Assembly (NCBI GenBank): GCA_024734555.1 | Contig: JANPWX010000619.1 | Coordinates: 2,120,523-2,184,522 of the forward strand | DNA length: 64,000 bases | Direction: 5' to 3' | DNA from: Trochalopteron elliotii | Lineage: Eukaryota; Chordata; Aves; Passeriformes; Leiothrichidae | In this document: positions 61,931 to 64,000 of the stretch, piece by piece | Layout: each line of letters opens with the position of its first letter | How positions within the stretch are numbered: position 1 is the stretch's first letter | The notes under the pieces: generated by a model | Seen by the model: the letters and a program-made list of their open reading frames with translations, nothing else | Database searches by the model: none | What the model was told of the DNA's origin: nothing | Position numbers and translations under genes: made by a program

Positions 61931-64000
61931 TGGTATTTTTCATTTTGGAATCCTAATTGAGGTCTAAATTCAGAAACCTGGCTCTGACAAGAAAGATACT
62001 GTTGTCGTCGGCTGTTGCTTAGAAAATATCATGCTCTTTCTTTGGGATTTGATTTACAGCTATAAGAAATACAATTCCTCAGGAACAGTGAGCCAGGGCA
62101 GTTCATTTCCCATAAAGCAAAGGTCTCTGATGAGTATGTTTGGTAGCACTCCCTCTCATCTGCTTTATCTGGTTTCCAGTGGTTAGAATAATCCAGTCTT
62201 TCTGAAAATAAACTATTCCACATTCACCTTTTTCATGGCTCCCCTATTTTTCAAGGAATATAACCCCCTCAGTCTGCTTTTAAGTCAGTTATATATTCAT
62301 GATTTCTTTTATGTATGGTCAGTAGGAAAAAATCTATTGCTCTACAAAATATTGCTTAGTGGTTTAGCCTACCAGCTGTAGTTGAACTAACCCTTTTAAC
62401 TTATGCACATCAGTTATAATTTTTTATTCTCTTAATAACCTCAAACACATAAAAAACAAATAGAATGAGTTGATAATTTCTAACAGTAAAATACTTCACA
62501 TATTTTGCTATCATGCTGTGGAATAACTCTGCAATGTCAAGTAGCTCACAATTAGTAAAACTGTAGGGGGAAAAAAAACGTGTTTTGATCCTGAGGAATT
62601 TTTATCCTAATCAGATCGAAATTTCAATGCTCTTGTAGTGCTTAACATCTTCAATAACCAAAAAAATCAAACTGATTCCAATGTCAGGTTTTACAATTGG
62701 GGACTGAAATAAAATGCTAAAATATACAAATGAATCTCATGTTTGTACAAGTTTATTATCATCACTGGAAAGCAAGATTGATTCTAAATTAGGCTGATAG
62801 AATGCCCTGGTTTAGCTATTTCTTAGACTAAGCCCAACTGGCACCTGCACTGACTGCCTGCACCTGGTCTGACTATCTGCACAATCCTTCTCTCTGTCCA
62901 TAGTATGGGCCTGCAAAGATTTCTGTGTTGGATACTGGCACCCTTTAGTCCTTTTGGCTGGAGATAGCAGTGACAGAGCAAGATGAGAGAACAGGAGATA
63001 AGTAACTGGAAGAAATGGAAACATGTAAAGAAAATATTTTTTATTTTCATACAAGGCAAAATAGGATCATGGACTTTGGTTTTAGCATATACCTAGTGTT
63101 TCTTTTTCAGGCCTAATAAATCTTAAGACATGTACACCTACCCAAGAGTGTCTATTTGTCCTGTCTTTTAGCCATGCTTTGAAATCCTGAAGATGTTGTG
63201 TTTGCTTCTGCAAATTCTTCTTTGGGTTACGTGAGATATTGGTCTGTCTAGCTTCATTTCTTTGTCTGTTTTTTTTAACAAAGCCAGGTACTTTAGAAGA
63301 AGGGGAAAAAGAGTCTGCAGTATGCAATTATGTGTGCCTTGTACCCTTGTTTTATACACTATTAACTCATGGTTGGCTCATTTCTTGACAGGTGGTTCTT
63401 ACAAGTTTTGGTGTGTGTGTGGAGGACAGTTGTTACTATTGTAATATTTGGTGGCTAATTATCCATTAACCATAAAAATACCCATAAATCATTTTTAATC
63501 CCAAGAAATTTCCAATCTTTGTGATACTTTGTGCTTCAGTTTTTCAAACGCAAATTTTTTTCTATCGGACAAGTGTTTCCTGTATGTAAAGTAGATAAGT
63601 ATTTATCAGGAGAATGCAATCTTTGGAATAGTAAACAAACCAGAAAACTCTACAAAGATAAATCTTAAGGCTATTTAAATCATTAGCTGCTAAACCTAGT
63701 TGCAGAATTTCGCCTTTTGTGGCTTAGCAGTATATAGTTATTTTGCAAGATGCCTCAGATATTGTTTGCATCAATAACCCTTTAACTTAATTCCTGATGC
63801 TATTTCATCTTCAAATTAAATATAATGCTATACTGATTTAGTACATTCCTATTTCAGTTTGTAGGCTTTCAATTGTGTCTTCCATAGCTCATAGTCAGTT
63901 GAAATTTGCACCCAAAATCTCCTATTTTGACCTTAAAAGTGTACATAATAACAGCTGTATAAATACATGCTGCATTAAAGGGTTATAGAGTGAAGGTTGA

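Larger units (their letters stand above)
1..64000 (+). other. NPAS3: NPAS3 gene, internal segment (three exons and flanking introns)
   Basis: The whole window lies within one transcription unit on the + strand. Three exons at 27324-27442, 51757-51950 and 56660-56766 have matching phases and join to a continuous PAS-domain reading frame. NPAS3 is a nuclear bHLH-PAS transcription factor expressed mainly in developing and adult brain; family members act as heterodimers with an ARNT-class partner. What is visible is the second half of PAS-A, the linker and most of PAS-B. The bHLH domain and earlier PAS-A exons must lie before position 1 and the remaining PAS-B and C-terminal exons after 64000. 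No promoter, first exon, last exon or polyadenylation region is present. The assignment to NPAS3 rather than NPAS1, SIM1/2 or HIF-alpha rests on recognised residues such as [15 protein letters not shown] and [23 protein letters not shown]1 is the closest alternative. Confidence 0.95.
56767..64000 (+). other. NPAS3: NPAS3 intron (5' part, at least 7.2 kb), phase 1
   Basis: It starts with a consensus donor (GTAAGT) and has no acceptor joined to the expected next PAS-B exon before the window ends. It holds a possible ancient repeat near 57.5 kb, a MIR-type SINE at 58.4 kb, a CR1 fragment at 58.7-59.4 kb, an A16 tract at 59.75 kb, a possible old amniote repeat near 60.4 kb, a 58-bp near-perfect inverted repeat at 61.7 kb and a TGATA microsatellite at 61.9 kb. 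In 61940-64000 I see nothing beyond unique-looking intronic DNA. Confidence 0.88.

Overview
This window is vertebrate nuclear DNA that lies entirely inside one large gene. It is AT-rich, has no dense ORF structure, and contains only three short protein-coding blocks with canonical AG/GT splice borders. Read on the + strand these join, with correct phase at every junction, into an uninterrupted stretch of a bHLH-PAS transcription factor that I recognise as NPAS3 (neuronal PAS domain protein 3). The repeats point to a bird: several avian-type CR1 LINE fragments with the usual (ATTCTRTG)-type 3' ends, and one tRNA-Ile/CR1 composite SINE matching TguSINE1, which to my knowledge is confined to passerines. 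The best single reading is intronic NPAS3 sequence from a songbird.

Layout: 1-27323 is the 3' part of a large intron. It holds an old CR1 remnant (about 2990-3320), a quasi-palindromic element (about 11165-11345), an internally deleted CR1 (12277-13210, minus), a CR1 3' end (20280-20918, plus) and the SINE (23663-23820, minus). Exon A (27324-27442) encodes the second half of the PAS-A fold. A 24.3 kb intron follows, with a CR1 at 28673-29385 (minus), a possible MIR remnant, microsatellites and otherwise unique-looking sequence. Exon B (51757-51950) finishes PAS-A and starts PAS-B. A 4.7 kb intron holds a G-rich island (52605-52925) and a MIR SINE (minus). Exon C (56660-56766) encodes the core of PAS-B. 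From 56767 to the end is the 5' part of the next intron, with a MIR-type SINE, a CR1 (58673-59400, minus), a 58-bp near-perfect inverted repeat and a pentanucleotide microsatellite.

The three exons together encode 139 complete or junction-split codons of the PAS region, the part of the protein used for dimerisation with an ARNT-type partner. The bHLH, the first half of PAS-A, the end of PAS-B and the long C-terminal region lie outside the window. I see no RNA genes, CRISPR arrays, prokaryotic features, complete mobile elements or second protein-coding gene. The open frames of 60-213 codons scattered through the introns look like chance, and I found no sign of a new multi-gene system. The items most worth a second look are the two quasi-palindromes, the G-rich island, the deleted CR1 and the frame arithmetic of the three exons.
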